The position numbers and the translations under genes were made by a program. A DNA stretch of 64,000 nucleotides from Lysinibacillus pinottii (GTDB taxonomy: Bacteria; Bacillota; Bacilli; Bacillales_A; Planococcaceae): positions 372,001 to 436,000 of the forward strand of contig NZ_JANTOO010000014.1 of assembly GCF_024753545.1 (NCBI RefSeq), written 5' to 3'. The notes below the pieces were generated by a model. It searched no databases. It saw nothing but the letters and a program-made list of their open reading frames with translations, and was not told where the DNA came from. Position 1 is the stretch's first letter. Every line of letters starts with the position of its first letter. Of the stretch, positions 1-9,000 are shown in pieces.

Positions 1-929
1 CATATATAAGCTTCTAATAATTGTTTATGAAATAGTATTTCAGGTAGTGCATAAAGAAATAAAAACGGCAAAAATGGAATGATAATACTACTTAACAATA
101 TTTTTAACTGGGGCGTTTTATATTTGATGTATCCTAGTATTATTATTCCTAGAATCACCAGCAATAAAAAGAAAAAAAGGCTTAAAATAATGAACGAATT
201 TTCAAAATGAGTAGAGGGATACAGATTGCTAAAGACACTTAATACCACACCTGCAATGGGAATCGTATAAAACAAATTAATTTTTTTAGTAAACAACCAT
301 TTTAAATCCATAAACTCAAAATATATTTTTAAAAAGTGTAATAGTATAACTAAACAAAGTAGCATACTGCTTCGATTGATTATTATTCCTAAAAGATTTA
401 ACCTAGCAGATGCTCCACTACTAACATAAGCTAAGGAAACCGTTAAGATAAAAAGAATCAATAAATTTAAGAGAATTGTATTTTTTTGTTTATAATACAA
501 ATATAAAGTGATAAATAACGTAAGAAGGAAATAACAAAAAGGAACTATTAAAACATAAAAAAATTGTTCAGGTATATCATATAACTTAATATTTAGGTTT
601 ATAACAGCCCCATTATCTTTCATTATTGTCAATTCTCTAGCGGCACGAATTACAGGTTCGTACTTTAAATCACGGAGACTATCAATCTGTTTTCCATCAA
701 CTTCTAAAATAATATCGCCTTTTTTTATTTTATGTTTTTCAGCCCATTCTTTATAATATGGCTCTATTAAAATCCATTGTCCATTCTCGTTTTGAACATC
801 CATACTTAAAATAGGCTTGCTGTATGTAACATTTAGTAAATAAAGCCCAATTACCAAATATGTACTTACAGCAAACCAAAACCATTTTTTATAATTAAAA
901 TTTAATACCAAATTGTACTTTCTAAACAT
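1..929 (-). CDS. comP: ComP-like quorum-sensing histidine kinase, N-terminal part (runs off window)
   Basis: The frame stays open from an ATG at 929 down to base 1 (about 309 codons); the kinase domain lies outside the window. The start overlaps the 3' end of comX. The translation has a first membrane segment (about residues 16-32), an extracytoplasmic PDZ-like domain with the motif KKGDIILEVDGKQID (about residues 75-90), then a series of hydrophobic segments and the stretch SSGASARLNLLGIII. This PDZ plus polytopic membrane layout is that of ComP, the sensor that binds the modified ComX peptide and phosphorylates ComA. Identity as ComP is supported by the adjacent comX; kinase activity cannot be checked here. 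Confidence 0.8.
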   Translation of the reverse strand, partial: MFRKYNLVLNFNYKKWFWFAVSTYLVIGLYLLNVTYSKPILSMDVQNENGQWILIEPYYKEWAEKHKIKKGDIILEVDGKQIDSLRDLKYEPVIRAARELTIMKDNGAVINLNIKLYDIPEQFFYVLIVPFCYFLLTLFITLYLYYKQKNTILLNLLILFILTVSLAYVSSGASARLNLLGIIINRSSMLLCLVILLHFLKIYFEFMDLKWLFTKKINLFYTIPIAGVVLSVFSNLYPSTHFENSFIILSLFFFLLLVILGIIILGYIKYKTPQLKILLSSIIIPFLPFLFLYALPEILFHKQLLEAYI

Positions 930-1108
930 ACATCTTCATCAAACGAATCCAAAATTGCCTTTTGTTCCAGTTCTGTTACACCAACAAGAGAAGCTTTCTT
1001 TTCTTTTAACAATGTTACCAACGACGGATTTTGCTCTAAATATTGAACCATGTTAATCATAAAATCGCTCCATTTCATTAGTTTTTTATAGTTACTATTA
1101 TTATCCAA
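902..1108 (-). CDS. comX: ComX-type competence pheromone precursor
   Basis: A 68-aa protein. The core MVQYLEQNPSLVTLL, then KKASLVGVTELEQKAI, matches the ComX precursor pattern, and it ends in CLESTIWY, placing a tryptophan next to the C-terminus where ComX peptides are prenylated. The start is a TTG at 1108 behind AGAGG; an internal ATG has no ribosome site. It overlaps comP, as in the Bacillus comQXPA locus. The prenyl-transferase gene comQ, normally just upstream, is absent: the upstream neighbour is an unrelated immunity-type gene. Family identity is confident; prenylation is inferred. Confidence 0.82.
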   Translation of the reverse strand: MDNNSNYKKLMKWSDFMINMVQYLEQNPSLVTLLKEKKASLVGVTELEQKAILDSFDEDVCLESTIWY

Positions 1109-1158
1109 TAAAACCTCTACACAAAGGAATTATTAACCATATTTGTAACTATAAATTG

Positions 1159-1186
1159 ATTATACCATCATTCACCTACAATTCAA
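1159..1186 (-). promoter_or_regulatory. Putative sigma-A promoter of comX-comP
   Basis: On the minus strand TTGAAT (1186-1181), a 16-nt spacer and TATAAT (1164-1159) precede comX by about 50 nt. No palindromic ComA box is obvious nearby. Confidence 0.55.
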
Positions 1187-1261
1187 CATAATTTTCTAAA
1201 AAATACAATAATATAATAGAATATGTAATGAATTTGCTTAGTTCTCCATAGTTTGACATAG

Positions 1262-1300
1262 AAAAAGCTTGCTCCTAATGCTAGGAACAAGCTTCTTCAT
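1262..1300 (-). terminator. Rho-independent terminator after the SUKH/ADP-ribosylglycohydrolase operon
   Basis: The inverted repeat GCTTGTTCCTAG/CTAGGAGCAAGC (minus strand) is followed by a T run. It lies just after the stop of the SUKH gene and separates that operon from comX. Confidence 0.75.
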
Positions 1301-1321
1301 TTTATACTTTTTCAATCCGTA

Positions 1322-1696
1322 TTAACCTTCTTGTAGCCACCTGTTTAATTGGGAAGAGACCAATATAGCATGCTGCGGGTTCATATCGCCAACATCCACA
1401 ACAAAAACCTGACAAGCTTCTTTCTCTAACGCCATTAAAAAGACCATTCCGCCACCATCATCCCCTATGGCAACATAGCCTTTTGCATATTCACTCACTT
1501 CCCAAGTCTCATTTCTTTCCATTATTTCCTCGGTACCATATATTAAAACACCATTCGTAAGTGCAAAACCATTGGCCTCTTTCAGAACATTTTTATATTC
1601 TTGTGGAAGATGAATAGCCATCGTCTGTTCTATTAGCAGAATATCATGCTCACTTGCTGGAGGATTGCCAGTAACAATATTATGTAAAGGAGACAT
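1322..1696 (-). CDS. SMI1/KNR4 (SUKH) family protein, probable immunity protein
   Basis: A 124-aa protein. I chose the ATG at 1696 because GGAGGTGA sits 5 nt before it; a longer frame would overlap the upstream gene. Typical SUKH features are LPQEYKNVLKEANGF, a mid-region turn with IYGTEEI, and GYVAIGDDGGGMVFLM near the middle. SUKH proteins are widely used as antidotes in polymorphic toxin systems, but some have other roles. It follows the ADP-ribosylglycohydrolase gene, with which it is likely co-transcribed. No toxin gene lies beside it. Confidence 0.75.
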   Translation of the reverse strand: MSPLHNIVTGNPPASEHDILLIEQTMAIHLPQEYKNVLKEANGFALTNGVLIYGTEEIMERNETWEVSEYAKGYVAIGDDGGGMVFLMALEKEACQVFVVDVGDMNPQHAILVSSQLNRWLQEG

Positions 1697-1722
1697 TTTG
1701 TCACCTCCTCTTTGAAGATTCT

Positions 1723-2670
1723 TCAATTCTTTACCAAACAAAACTCATAAAAAGCTTCGATTAAATCATCAATCTCTTGTTTTTTTACAATTGCGTTCAA
1801 CCAATCAGCTGGAATTCCCTCCATATGATAGCACATACCCGCTAAAGCACCCGTTATTGCCGCTATAGTATCCGTATCTTCTCCTAAATTGACTGCCTTT
1901 AAAATAGCTTCTTTGAAGGTAGCTGCATGACCAACACTCCATATGGCTGCCTCAAGTGAGTGGACAATATAACCGCTAGAATAAATTTCATCTTCAGAGA
2001 TACGTAAAAAGTTCTCATCAAAGATTCTACTGTAGGCATTTAACTCTGTATGCAATTCACGCTGTAAATTATTTAGCAGCAAGTTATATACCTCATTTAA
2101 TGCAAGCTCCAGTGAATTATTTCGATATAAACTTAATAATAACTCAATATAAATGATAGACCCTACTATTGAACGTGGATGACCATGCGTGATCATGGTA
2201 TATTCCTGGACCAACGCTTTTCTTTTGTTAAAATCACCTTCATTCATCAATACAAACACTAAAGGTGCAATCCTCATCAGCGTTCCGTTGCCATTATCAA
2301 ACTCGCCCGTTTTTCCACATTGCTCAGGCACAACTCCCTTTTTATAGCTTGACACAGCTTCAGCAGTCGTGATGCCAATATCAAACATTTCCCCAAAAGG
2401 TGTCAAATAGCCTTGCTCCATATATCGTACAAACTTATCCATTAAGCTTCCTGTATCGCCTTTTTCAATCATGTTCTCGACTAAACATAGCGTTAAAGAA
2501 GTATCATCTGACCATGTTCCTGGTGGTTGATTGTAAGTTCCATACCCTATCACATCTTCTACACGGAAAGTCCCCCGCTTCTTAAACTCGACAGGTACGC
2601 CCATCAAATCACCAACTATCCCACCATATAAAGTGGCAAACAATCGTTCTTTCATCTTTGCATCTACCAT
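1723..2670 (-). CDS. ADP-ribosylglycohydrolase family protein
   Basis: A 315-aa protein with the DraG/ARH fold signatures: GGIVGDLMGVPVEF at residues 16-29, the metal-binding pair in GTWSDDTSLTL (Asp55-Asp56), HGHPRSIVGS in the middle, and NLGEDTDTIAAITGALAG near the C-terminus with the second set of metal-binding acidic residues. All key acidic residues are present, so it is probably an active hydrolase that removes ADP-ribose from proteins or nucleic acids. It is paired with a SUKH gene 26 nt downstream. In an immunity-rich locus, a plausible role is reversal of toxin ADP-ribosylation; the alternative is a housekeeping DraG-like enzyme. Confidence 0.85.
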   Translation of the reverse strand: MVDAKMKERLFATLYGGIVGDLMGVPVEFKKRGTFRVEDVIGYGTYNQPPGTWSDDTSLTLCLVENMIEKGDTGSLMDKFVRYMEQGYLTPFGEMFDIGITTAEAVSSYKKGVVPEQCGKTGEFDNGNGTLMRIAPLVFVLMNEGDFNKRKALVQEYTMITHGHPRSIVGSIIYIELLLSLYRNNSLELALNEVYNLLLNNLQRELHTELNAYSRIFDENFLRISEDEIYSSGYIVHSLEAAIWSVGHAATFKEAILKAVNLGEDTDTIAAITGALAGMCYHMEGIPADWLNAIVKKQEIDDLIEAFYEFCLVKN

Positions 2671-2727
2671 AGGATTACATGTCCCCCTTCTCTACCTAAC
2701 ATACTATAAAGTAGACTATAATTGCAG

Positions 2728-3430
2728 ATGCGAATTTCCCCCATCTTCTGTCCTAACTTGATAGTAATGCCTCCGTTCTTGATATCTTTTCTTCAATTCT
2801 TCCCAATCTATGACTATCGCCGCAAAATAATATCCATTCTATTTCGGCAGATGTTTAATTAGGTCTTTAAGCAAATACTTGCTCTATTACCTTATACACT
2901 ACTTCTATTCGACTTAATTCATGTGCTAAATAAATTCCTTTATTCCTTTCTAACTCTAGTCTTTTGTCATAATTCTACAGTAACTACTCCTTTTACGCTG
3001 GTCGCTTCTACCAAAATATCGTATTGGTATCAATGTGTGTCATATTCCTCCATGCGTCTGTCGGTATCACCACTAAATTTTCTAAGCCTGTTTGTATATC
3101 ATACGCTACATCACAGCTTACAAATTCTACTCGGCTTGCTTGTATTCCTATCATATCTATTATTTCTCTGAAATGTGAGTAATTCTTTGGCCTTGTCTCA
3201 ATCCTTAGGGTATATAAGTGACCTTATGTTTCTCTAAAGTTTTTAAAATACATATGAATGTATACGTCGTCACTTTTCCGCATGTGTAGCTCATAGCTAT
3301 ATGTTCCACTATAAATCTTCATTTTCACTTGATATTTCTGCACTCCGACCATATAAACACGTAAAAATGCTGAATCTGGTACATCCTTATAATCTATAAT
3401 GAACTTATCTATCGAAACCTCTATTTCCAT
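2728..3430 (-). pseudogene. Decayed module of unknown family, probable immunity gene remnant
   Basis: An open stretch 3430-3224 (68 aa, MEIEVSIDKFIIDYKD..., with AAGGGGAAG before its ATG) ends at a stop, but sense-looking peptides continue in other frames through 2728: YSHFREIIDMIGIQASRVEF, VSCDVAYDIQTGLENL, VIPTDAWRNMTHID, LVEATSVKGVVTVEL, HELSRIEVVYKVIEQ and VIDWEELKKRYQERRHYY. Several frameshifts and stops are therefore needed to read one gene. The part YMVGVQKYQVK recurs as YVGVKKYKVK at about 10,740-10,780, so at least two copies of this gene once existed in the locus. I do not recognise the family. Confidence 0.55.
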
Positions 3431-3455
3431 TGCCTGTTCTTCCCCTTGTATGCTA

Positions 3456-3580
3456 ATACTTGTATAAAATTTAACACTTAGTACACTAATTAAATAAGCG
3501 AGCTTTTCAATTTACGTATTTAAATATGAAAAAGCACTTGTCGCCTGTTATAGACAATCAAGTGCTTTAAGTTTATATAT
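3456..3580 (-). repeat. Dispersed terminator block, copy 1
   Basis: This block occurs four times (also near 8,440, 10,785 and 15,415). It holds an AT-rich part, here beginning CTTGTATAAAATTTAACAC, and a hairpin (about 3,530-3,570) made of GCACTTGTC and its complement. On the minus strand the hairpin is followed by a T run, so it works as a terminator after the upstream SUKH gene. Its repetition offers homology for cassette exchange. Confidence 0.75.
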
Positions 3581-3585
3581 TTCTA

Positions 3586-4029
3586 TCAATGGTATAGGGA
3601 AATTAAAAAATCTAATAGAGTATCACTGACCTTATTAAAATCATCTAATTCTACACTTTCATCATAACAATATACCTCTGGATTGTCCCCATCATTTAGA
3701 TTAAAAAACCAGAACATATATCCTTGGTTCATCATAAATATAAACTGATTATCTGTGAGTATTTTTATGGAGTTATTTTCCTCCAAAAGCTCAATAGCCC
3801 ACTCTTTTAAATCAAAAATATACTTCATGGAATAATCCGTACCAACTAAAAATTTAATTCCATCACCAGCTTTATTCATAAAATCCAAATAAGTTTTAGG
3901 AAGTGTTCGAGTTGGAGATAATTTTACTAATTTTAATATATCATCCTTACTGCAGGGTTTCATTGGATAAGAGTCGTTCTCTAAGGATGCCAAGAAATCC
4001 TCTATATTACTACTTTTATTAAAGCTCAT
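3586..4029 (-). CDS. SMI1/KNR4 (SUKH) family immunity protein
   Basis: A 147-aa protein. The ATG at 4029 is preceded by GGAGGAG at good spacing; an in-frame upstream start at 4056 lacks one. It shows the SUKH pattern: LPKTYLDFMNKAGDGIKF, a middle segment IFDLKEWAIELLEENN and NQFIFMMNQGYMFWFFNL with acidic residues after it. The last segment closely resembles FVFSMHQGYEFNYF in the SUKH protein at 14.2-14.7 kb, so the two are probably paralogues. It likely neutralises a toxin whose gene has decayed upstream. The repeated terminator block follows directly. Confidence 0.8.
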   Translation of the reverse strand: MSFNKSSNIEDFLASLENDSYPMKPCSKDDILKLVKLSPTRTLPKTYLDFMNKAGDGIKFLVGTDYSMKYIFDLKEWAIELLEENNSIKILTDNQFIFMMNQGYMFWFFNLNDGDNPEVYCYDESVELDDFNKVSDTLLDFLISLYH

Positions 4030-4439
4030 ACTAAATCTCCTCCATATTCTACTCATCTAATATTTGTACTCTCGTAATATTAATGTTTGGAAAATCCTTT
4101 GAAATTGACCAATAATATCATTACAACTTTGACAAATCGCCTTGTGAGAAATGACCTCAATATTATTATGATAGCAGTGTACTTTTCCCTAAGATGCTCA
4201 ATTATTTTCTGCTCTATAAACATGAGGCTTTTATCGAAGTGTGGAAAAGAGAATGAGAGGGTATTTTCTGAGAGATTGATTGAGGAAAATAAAAAATGTA
4301 TTATACTATTTTCAATGTAAGAAGATATAAGGTGTGAACATCATGCTCTCTAATACAATTTTAGTTTTGTGAATAATTCATAAATTAATCTAAATGATTA
4401 CCTCCCTCCAAATTACTATATTTCCTATTAAAACACTAG

Positions 4440-5112
4440 GTTTACTCTTTCTATTTCTCCTGTAGTTGAATTTTTCCACACTTCAAATTTTAATCTATTT
4501 GATGTGCCTTGTATTACCTATTGCCCACCTCTGTTAAATATTCAGTACCGTTATCCATTGCCTCTTGACCATATTTATACATTTGTTCATCAGTAAACAC
4601 ATTTCATCGTAGCTGTCTTTTTATGAGTTGCTGCTTTGAATTTATTTGTAAATACGCCACGTTCTTGTTTTGCTATCTTATAGTTCACATCGTTTACACC
4701 AGGAATAGAAGGATGTGGCTCCTTTTTCTCTACATTATAGCGTTTCTTGAATTGCATCTAATGCTTTAACAATCGATGGCTATTTATATGTTCACTAGCA
4801 ATATTATTATTAACTAACTCTCCATTTTCATCGTAAATCCACATTGGTCCTTGAAAGTAAAGTTTCATGGCGCTTATTCTTGCCGTTATTACATTAGTAT
4901 TAAAATAGCACTCCTTGATATATTTTTTACTTGTAGTAATGAGGTTGGAAAATTAACACTATTAATTTTCACTAGTATCCCTCCTATTTCTGTCGCTTTA
5001 ATCGATAAATTGCATCTGATTGAAGCGTTATTTTGCACTCCAAATACGTCTTTTCTAATAATTCAAGTACTTCAAGCTATGAGTTGTATTTTAAATTTAA
5101 GTCTATTTTAGT
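4440..5112 (-). pseudogene. Decayed toxin C-terminal domain and neighbouring remnants
   Basis: The minus strand reads GPMWIYDENGELVNNNI, then PHPSIPGVNDVNYKIAKQER, GVFTNKFKAATHKKT, and after a frameshift VFTDEQMYKYGQEAMDNG. This has the composition of a polymorphic-toxin C-terminal domain, but stops and frameshifts break it throughout. Upstream (5,112-4,990) a separate frame reads EVLELLEKTYLECKITLQ and ends before AGGAGG, probably the tail of another lost gene. Immediately downstream on this strand lie about 400 bases without a recognisable gene, then the SUKH gene. Confidence 0.45.
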
Positions 5113-5266
5113 TGGAATGGAGATTATGATTGAAGAAAGAAGAGAACGTAAATACAATAAACGCTTAATTTACTTTTAATGTAAAAAAAGTAATATTAAG
5201 ATTATAACTATTAAATTCGATTTTAGTTAAGGTTTTAAAAAAAATCTATAAGGTGTAGGGCTCAAA

Positions 5267-6366
5267 ATGTTTCATAATTCCAAGAGGTATATGGGAATAT
5301 TTTTTGTTGTACTATTATTTTCAATTTTAACAGTATCTACTGCAAATGCTGAAGAAAATAAGGATACCAATGTTGAAGAACAAAATCAGTCAGTAGTTTC
5401 GTCTGAATCGAATATTGTATTGAATGATTATATGAAAATCGGATATTTTTTAGAGGTGTCGGACTTCAATATTACGTCGGAAAGAGAAGTTTTTGATATT
5501 AATGGAATAAACATAGCAAAATATTATGGTATAGAAAGTTTAAGTGGTCAAGATATTTCGCTATTATTTCCAATTCAAAAGAAAATTCAACCGTTCTTTT
5601 AGGTGGAGAAGGTAATAGAGATGTCTTTAAATTAGGGGATGACAATTACTACTATTTTGGTGGTTTTAGTATAGTTAGTCCTGATGATACAAATCAAATT
5701 ATAGACTATATTAAATCGGAAGATGAATATCTATCCACAGATGAAATTATACATGATTTAGACATTCAATTAATGAATCCTAAAGCTTCTACGGGTGATG
5801 GATACGGTTCGAAATTATTGTCATCTCCTAAATTTTCTCAATATGATAAAGATGTTAAATCAAGTTACCAAACTTCTGCATGTGGTCCAACTACTATAGC
5901 CGTTATTTTACAATACTGGCATGATTCAAAAGGTAAATCAAAATTACAAGTTTGGAACAGTGGATATTCAACTAAAGGGGCATTTATTAATAGCATGTAT
6001 GCTAATCATGGAGGCACTTTCTATAGTATGAGTGTAAATGGGATGCGTTCAGGTCTAGAAAATGAAGTGATTGCAAGAGGATATGCAGCTACAACAAGTA
6101 GTTTTAATAATTTTTTCTCATATAAGACTGAAATAGATAATAATAGACCTGTTGCAGTAAAGTTTGATAAATGGTTTTCTAAATGGGAGCCTAATGCAAG
6201 TTATGAATATGATTAACACTGGACACCTGGACTTGGATATATCTACGCTTCAACAAGTACAATGTTAAGAGTTCAATCGTTAGGTACTAATAGTACTGTA
6301 ACTGATATAAACTATAACGTTCACTCTGGAATTATAACAATGGTAAGTTTTTCAATTCATAATTAA
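5267..6366 (+). pseudogene. Secreted C39-like (papain-fold) peptidase, frameshifted and with an internal stop
   Basis: An ATG at 5267 starts a signal peptide (KRYMGIFFVVLLFSILTVST, cleavage probably after ANA). The frame breaks near 5,550-5,590 and continues in another frame through LLGGEGNRDVFKLGDDNYYYF, then SSYQTSACGPTTIAVILQYW, whose Cys-Gly-Pro is the C39_2-type catalytic motif. A TAA at 6214 interrupts the expected ...YDYHW segment; sense sequence (HWTPGLGYIYASTS) runs on to a stop at 6364-6366. Two lesions make it a pseudogene unless there is a sequencing error. It faces opposite to the toxin modules. Confidence 0.75.
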
Positions 6367-6491
6367 TTGTATTATTATAAAATTTCTTTATTGTTAAATT
6401 GGTAGGTAAAGACACTAAAATCGAATTTTTATAGTTTGACAAATTGTAATTATTAATAAATATAGTCTTGATATGGCGGAAGGAGAGGAAA

Positions 6492-6827
6492 ATGAAAAAA
6501 AAGATAATTATCTTTAATCTATTATTTTGTATAGTAGTTATTTTTGGTAGTTACAATTATTTTAATTCTAAATCTCGAAACGCTATAGTATACAGCTATG
6601 TGGAAAACTATATGGAAACTAACTATGGCATTGGTAGAGAAGATTTAAAATCTGAAGAAAACAATTACCGAAGAGGAATGGCGTTGTTTGAAATAGAAGT
6701 TAAAGATGTAGTAACTAAAAATTATTACTTTTTTGAAGTGAAAATTAGAGATGACTATTCATTAATTTCTATAAAAGATCTTTCTGAGCTTAATCGTAAA
6801 AATTATCATAAAAATCAAGCTGATTAA
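6492..6827 (+). CDS. Small membrane-anchored or secreted hypothetical protein
   Basis: A 111-aa protein starting at the ATG at 6492 behind GGAAGGAGAGG. It has a lysine-rich N-terminus and one hydrophobic segment (residues 4-22), then a soluble domain with YSYVENYMETNYGIG and LFEIEVKDVVTKNYYFFEVKIRDDY. I do not recognise a family; the fold of the second half could be a small PepSY- or YpeB-like alpha/beta domain. It lies 125 nt after the broken protease gene and could have been its partner. Confidence 0.55.
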   Translation: MKKKIIIFNLLFCIVVIFGSYNYFNSKSRNAIVYSYVENYMETNYGIGREDLKSEENNYRRGMALFEIEVKDVVTKNYYFFEVKIRDDYSLISIKDLSELNRKNYHKNQAD

Positions 6828-6888
6828 AGCTAGATGACGGTGCAAAAAGTGTATATTTCAAATTTTTAAATATACACACGAAAAAGAG

Positions 6889-7210
6889 GCTGGGACATAA
6901 CTAGCTTCAATAAATGATAAATCCTAATTTGAATGAATTCAAATTAGGGTTTATCTATTTTTTATGTTGTCTCCATACCTACTGGCTGTGACCTTTCTTA
7001 AATTCACGGCCAGTAATGCGAGGCCCATTTCTTTTTCTACCCTTGATTTTCCTCGTACAGAAAATCGAGTGAACCCAAATTAGCCTTCAAGAATCCAAAA
7101 GCTGGTTCCACGTCAATTTTGCTGACGATAAATGGTACTCGTTTTTTCTTCTGAAATAAATTCCAAACAAAAGTAGCCGAAGTAAAGGATTCGGCGATGG
7201 CTTGTTTTTC
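6889..7210 (-). mobile_element. IS1182-type transposase 3' remnant with terminal sequence
   Basis: The plus strand at 6889 reads GAGGCTGGGACATAA, typical of the ends of IS1182-family elements. The minus strand encodes KIDVEPAFGFLKANLG and, after a one-base shift, TRFSVRGKSRVEKEMGLALLAVNLRK, the characteristic C-terminus of IS1182 transposases. The N-terminal three quarters are missing and the frame is broken, so the element is dead. Confidence 0.75.
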
Positions 7211-7298
7211 CCAATTGTTCCCGTATCCGTTAGGTGTTACAGTACTTACTACGGCTTTGCCTGCTACTTTTGCACCGGGTATTCCTAGAAAGTAGATA

Positions 7299-7380
7299 TT
7301 AGAGGAACTTAATATTCGTCATGACACTCAAATAAAAACATGGACACGTTGGTATAAGAAGGCACCGCATTGTTTATTAC
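7299..7380 (+). mobile_element. IS3-family OrfA fragment
   Basis: The plus strand reads LEELNIRHDTQIKTWTRWYKK, which matches the helix-turn-helix region of IS3/IS150-type OrfA proteins. Nothing else of the element is present. Confidence 0.5.
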
Positions 7381-7410
7381 CTCAACTAATTCTAATTTTT
7401 CCTTACTATA

Positions 7411-7770
7411 CTATAAATTTTTATTAACATCCTTAGATTTCTTTTTAAATCTTTCGATGTCTAATAAAATTTGTTTTGTATTTTCAGAACCTACTTCCTC
7501 TTTAGTAGGTATTGATTCGAGTTCATTTATCATACTCATTAACTCAGCTTTAATATCTTCACAAAGATAATTTCTTTCAATACTCAAAAGTGCAATTCTT
7601 AAATATATAACTAATTTCTCAACCTTACTTTTCACTATCCCCCTATAGTATTCTTCAAGAAGTTTTTCAGTTACTGGTGAAATAGATAAACCTTCATTTA
7701 AAAATTCATCAAAATCTTCTATGACATATTGATTAAGCTCTTCATAACTACTCAACTTGATTTTATACAT
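7411..7770 (-). CDS. Putative immunity protein, paralogue of the broken gene at 8.6-9.0 kb
   Basis: A 119-aa acidic, helical protein beginning MYKIKLSSYEELNQYVIEDF. The pattern SYEEL...DFDEFLNEGL...KLLEEYY aligns with SYERI...DFEEYIEEEGL...KILEEDW in the gene at 8,587-8,989, so the two are related. The family may be Imm3-like, but I cannot confirm that. It starts 13 nt after the stop of a decayed deaminase toxin (7,784), the toxin-then-antidote order seen across this locus. It is intact even though its toxin is broken. Confidence 0.6.
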   Translation of the reverse strand: MYKIKLSSYEELNQYVIEDFDEFLNEGLSISPVTEKLLEEYYRGIVKSKVEKLVIYLRIALLSIERNYLCEDIKAELMSMINELESIPTKEEVGSENTKQILLDIERFKKKSKDVNKNL

Positions 7771-7783
7771 TCCCTTCTAATCT

Positions 7784-8425
7784 TTAAATTCTTCCGAGTA
7801 TACATTTAATTTGAAACTGCAAAATTATATCTGTACAACTTCCACAAGCAGGTAACTCCGTAAATAAATCAATTGTTCCCTTTACAGTCCTATCATCGCC
7901 TAATTGCCTTGATATATCTTCAAGGATTTTACGTTCAGTATCATGAGCTCTTAAGAACACATTTGGCGCATATGTTTCTCCTGTATGGTTAACTGACTTA
8001 GCTGGAAATTTACCTTCACCAATGACATATGAAAAACCACCTTCATATTCTTTATGAATTCTACTATGCGCTTTAAATTCTGACTTAAGTCCAGAAATAT
8101 TAACATCTGCTACTGCAACGTTACCATATTTCTTATATTTTGATGGTAAATTATCACGGATAGCCTGGATCCTTTCTTGATATTTATCTACTTTTTGCGC
8201 ATATGAAAGATTACCCGTCCCCTTATTCGCTTCATCAGGCTTGTTATTCGAGCCATTTTGTGATGGTTGGGTCTAGATGGTTTCGGACTTGAAGTTGTTG
8301 TGTTTCTTCCAATGTTCCAACTCCAATTGCTGAGGTGATCGTAGCTGCTGACGCAGTTGCTTTTTGACTTTTTCTTTTACACTGCCTAAGAGACCTTTAT
8401 TCGCATTTTACTGATGCTCTTAAAT
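7784..8425 (-). pseudogene. Deaminase-type toxin C-terminal fragment, decayed
   Basis: The minus strand encodes a linker (TQPSQNGSNNKPDEANKGTG) shared with the toxins at 15 and 17 kb, then a deaminase-like domain: YGNVAVADVNISGLKSEFKA, AHDTERKILEDISRQ (candidate DxE catalytic motif) and TIDLFTELPACGSCTDIIL (CxxC zinc site). The last part after QFQIK looks truncated. Upstream of the linker there are a stop and an internal deletion relative to the 15-kb copy, and no N-terminal targeting part is present, so it is an orphan toxin tip. Confidence 0.7.
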
Positions 8426-8439
8426 GGTAATTTTTTAAA

Positions 8440-8527
8440 TTTACGTATTTAAACATGCAAAAAAAGCACTTGTCGCCTGTTATAGACAATCAAGTGCTTT
8501 AAGTTTATAAATTTTCTAAGTTTATTA
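8440..8527 (-). repeat. Dispersed terminator block, copy 2
   Basis: Same hairpin as at 3.5 kb (stem 8,463-8,500, GCACTTGTC/GACAATCAAGTGC), with flanking TTTACGTATTTAAACATGC and TTTATAAATTTTCTAAG. It terminates minus-strand transcription after the immunity gene ending at 8,587. Confidence 0.75.
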
Positions 8528-8586
8528 ACGGCACTGGGTAGCCCCTACAAAATTTGATCGTAGCAACCACCTATTCAGCACTAAAA

Positions 8587-8989
8587 TTAATCAACTTTCA
8601 ATCTTAAGATGTAGTCTACTCCTGCTTTAGTAGAATCGCATGTGTTCCTGATTTTATATTCATCTTTATTATCAATTAACTTTTTACAAATTTGAGTGTC
8701 TTGTAACAGCTTTTCGATATCCTTTTTATCTATATGTTCTTCAAATTTAATGTTTTCCAGATAACTATCCAGTTTAGAATATATAAAATCAGCAATTTCT
8801 TTATATTTCAAACTCTCTAATAGAAACAATATATAATGTTTTAGTAAATAAACTAACATTTACTCTTCCCCAATCTTCTTCTAAAATTTTCGCTGAAACC
8901 TGCGCAACATTTAATCCCTCTTCTTCAATATATTCCTCAAAGTCCAACATTATAGAATTTTTTATTCTTTCATAGCTTGTTATGCTCAT
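8587..8989 (-). pseudogene. Putative immunity gene broken by a frameshift
   Basis: The ATG at 8989 opens MSITSYERIKNSIMLDFEEY and runs to KILEEDWGRV; near 8,860 the frame shifts and the related sequence continues as VYLLKHYILFLLESLKYKEI to the stop at 8587. Joined, the product is about 130 aa and is homologous to the intact protein at 7,411-7,770. It begins 11 nt after the original stop (9,001) of the toxin upstream, so it was that toxin's antidote. Confidence 0.65.
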
Positions 8990-9000
8990 ATTATCAGTCC

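Noticed and set aside
2923..3171. Plus-strand frame of 82 codons rich in Leu/Ser/Phe
   Set aside because: The minus strand here encodes the remnants of the decayed gene; the plus frame is its shadow.
4087..4320. Plus-strand frame of 77 codons
   Set aside because: No ribosome site and no family pattern; it lies in decayed AT-rich DNA.
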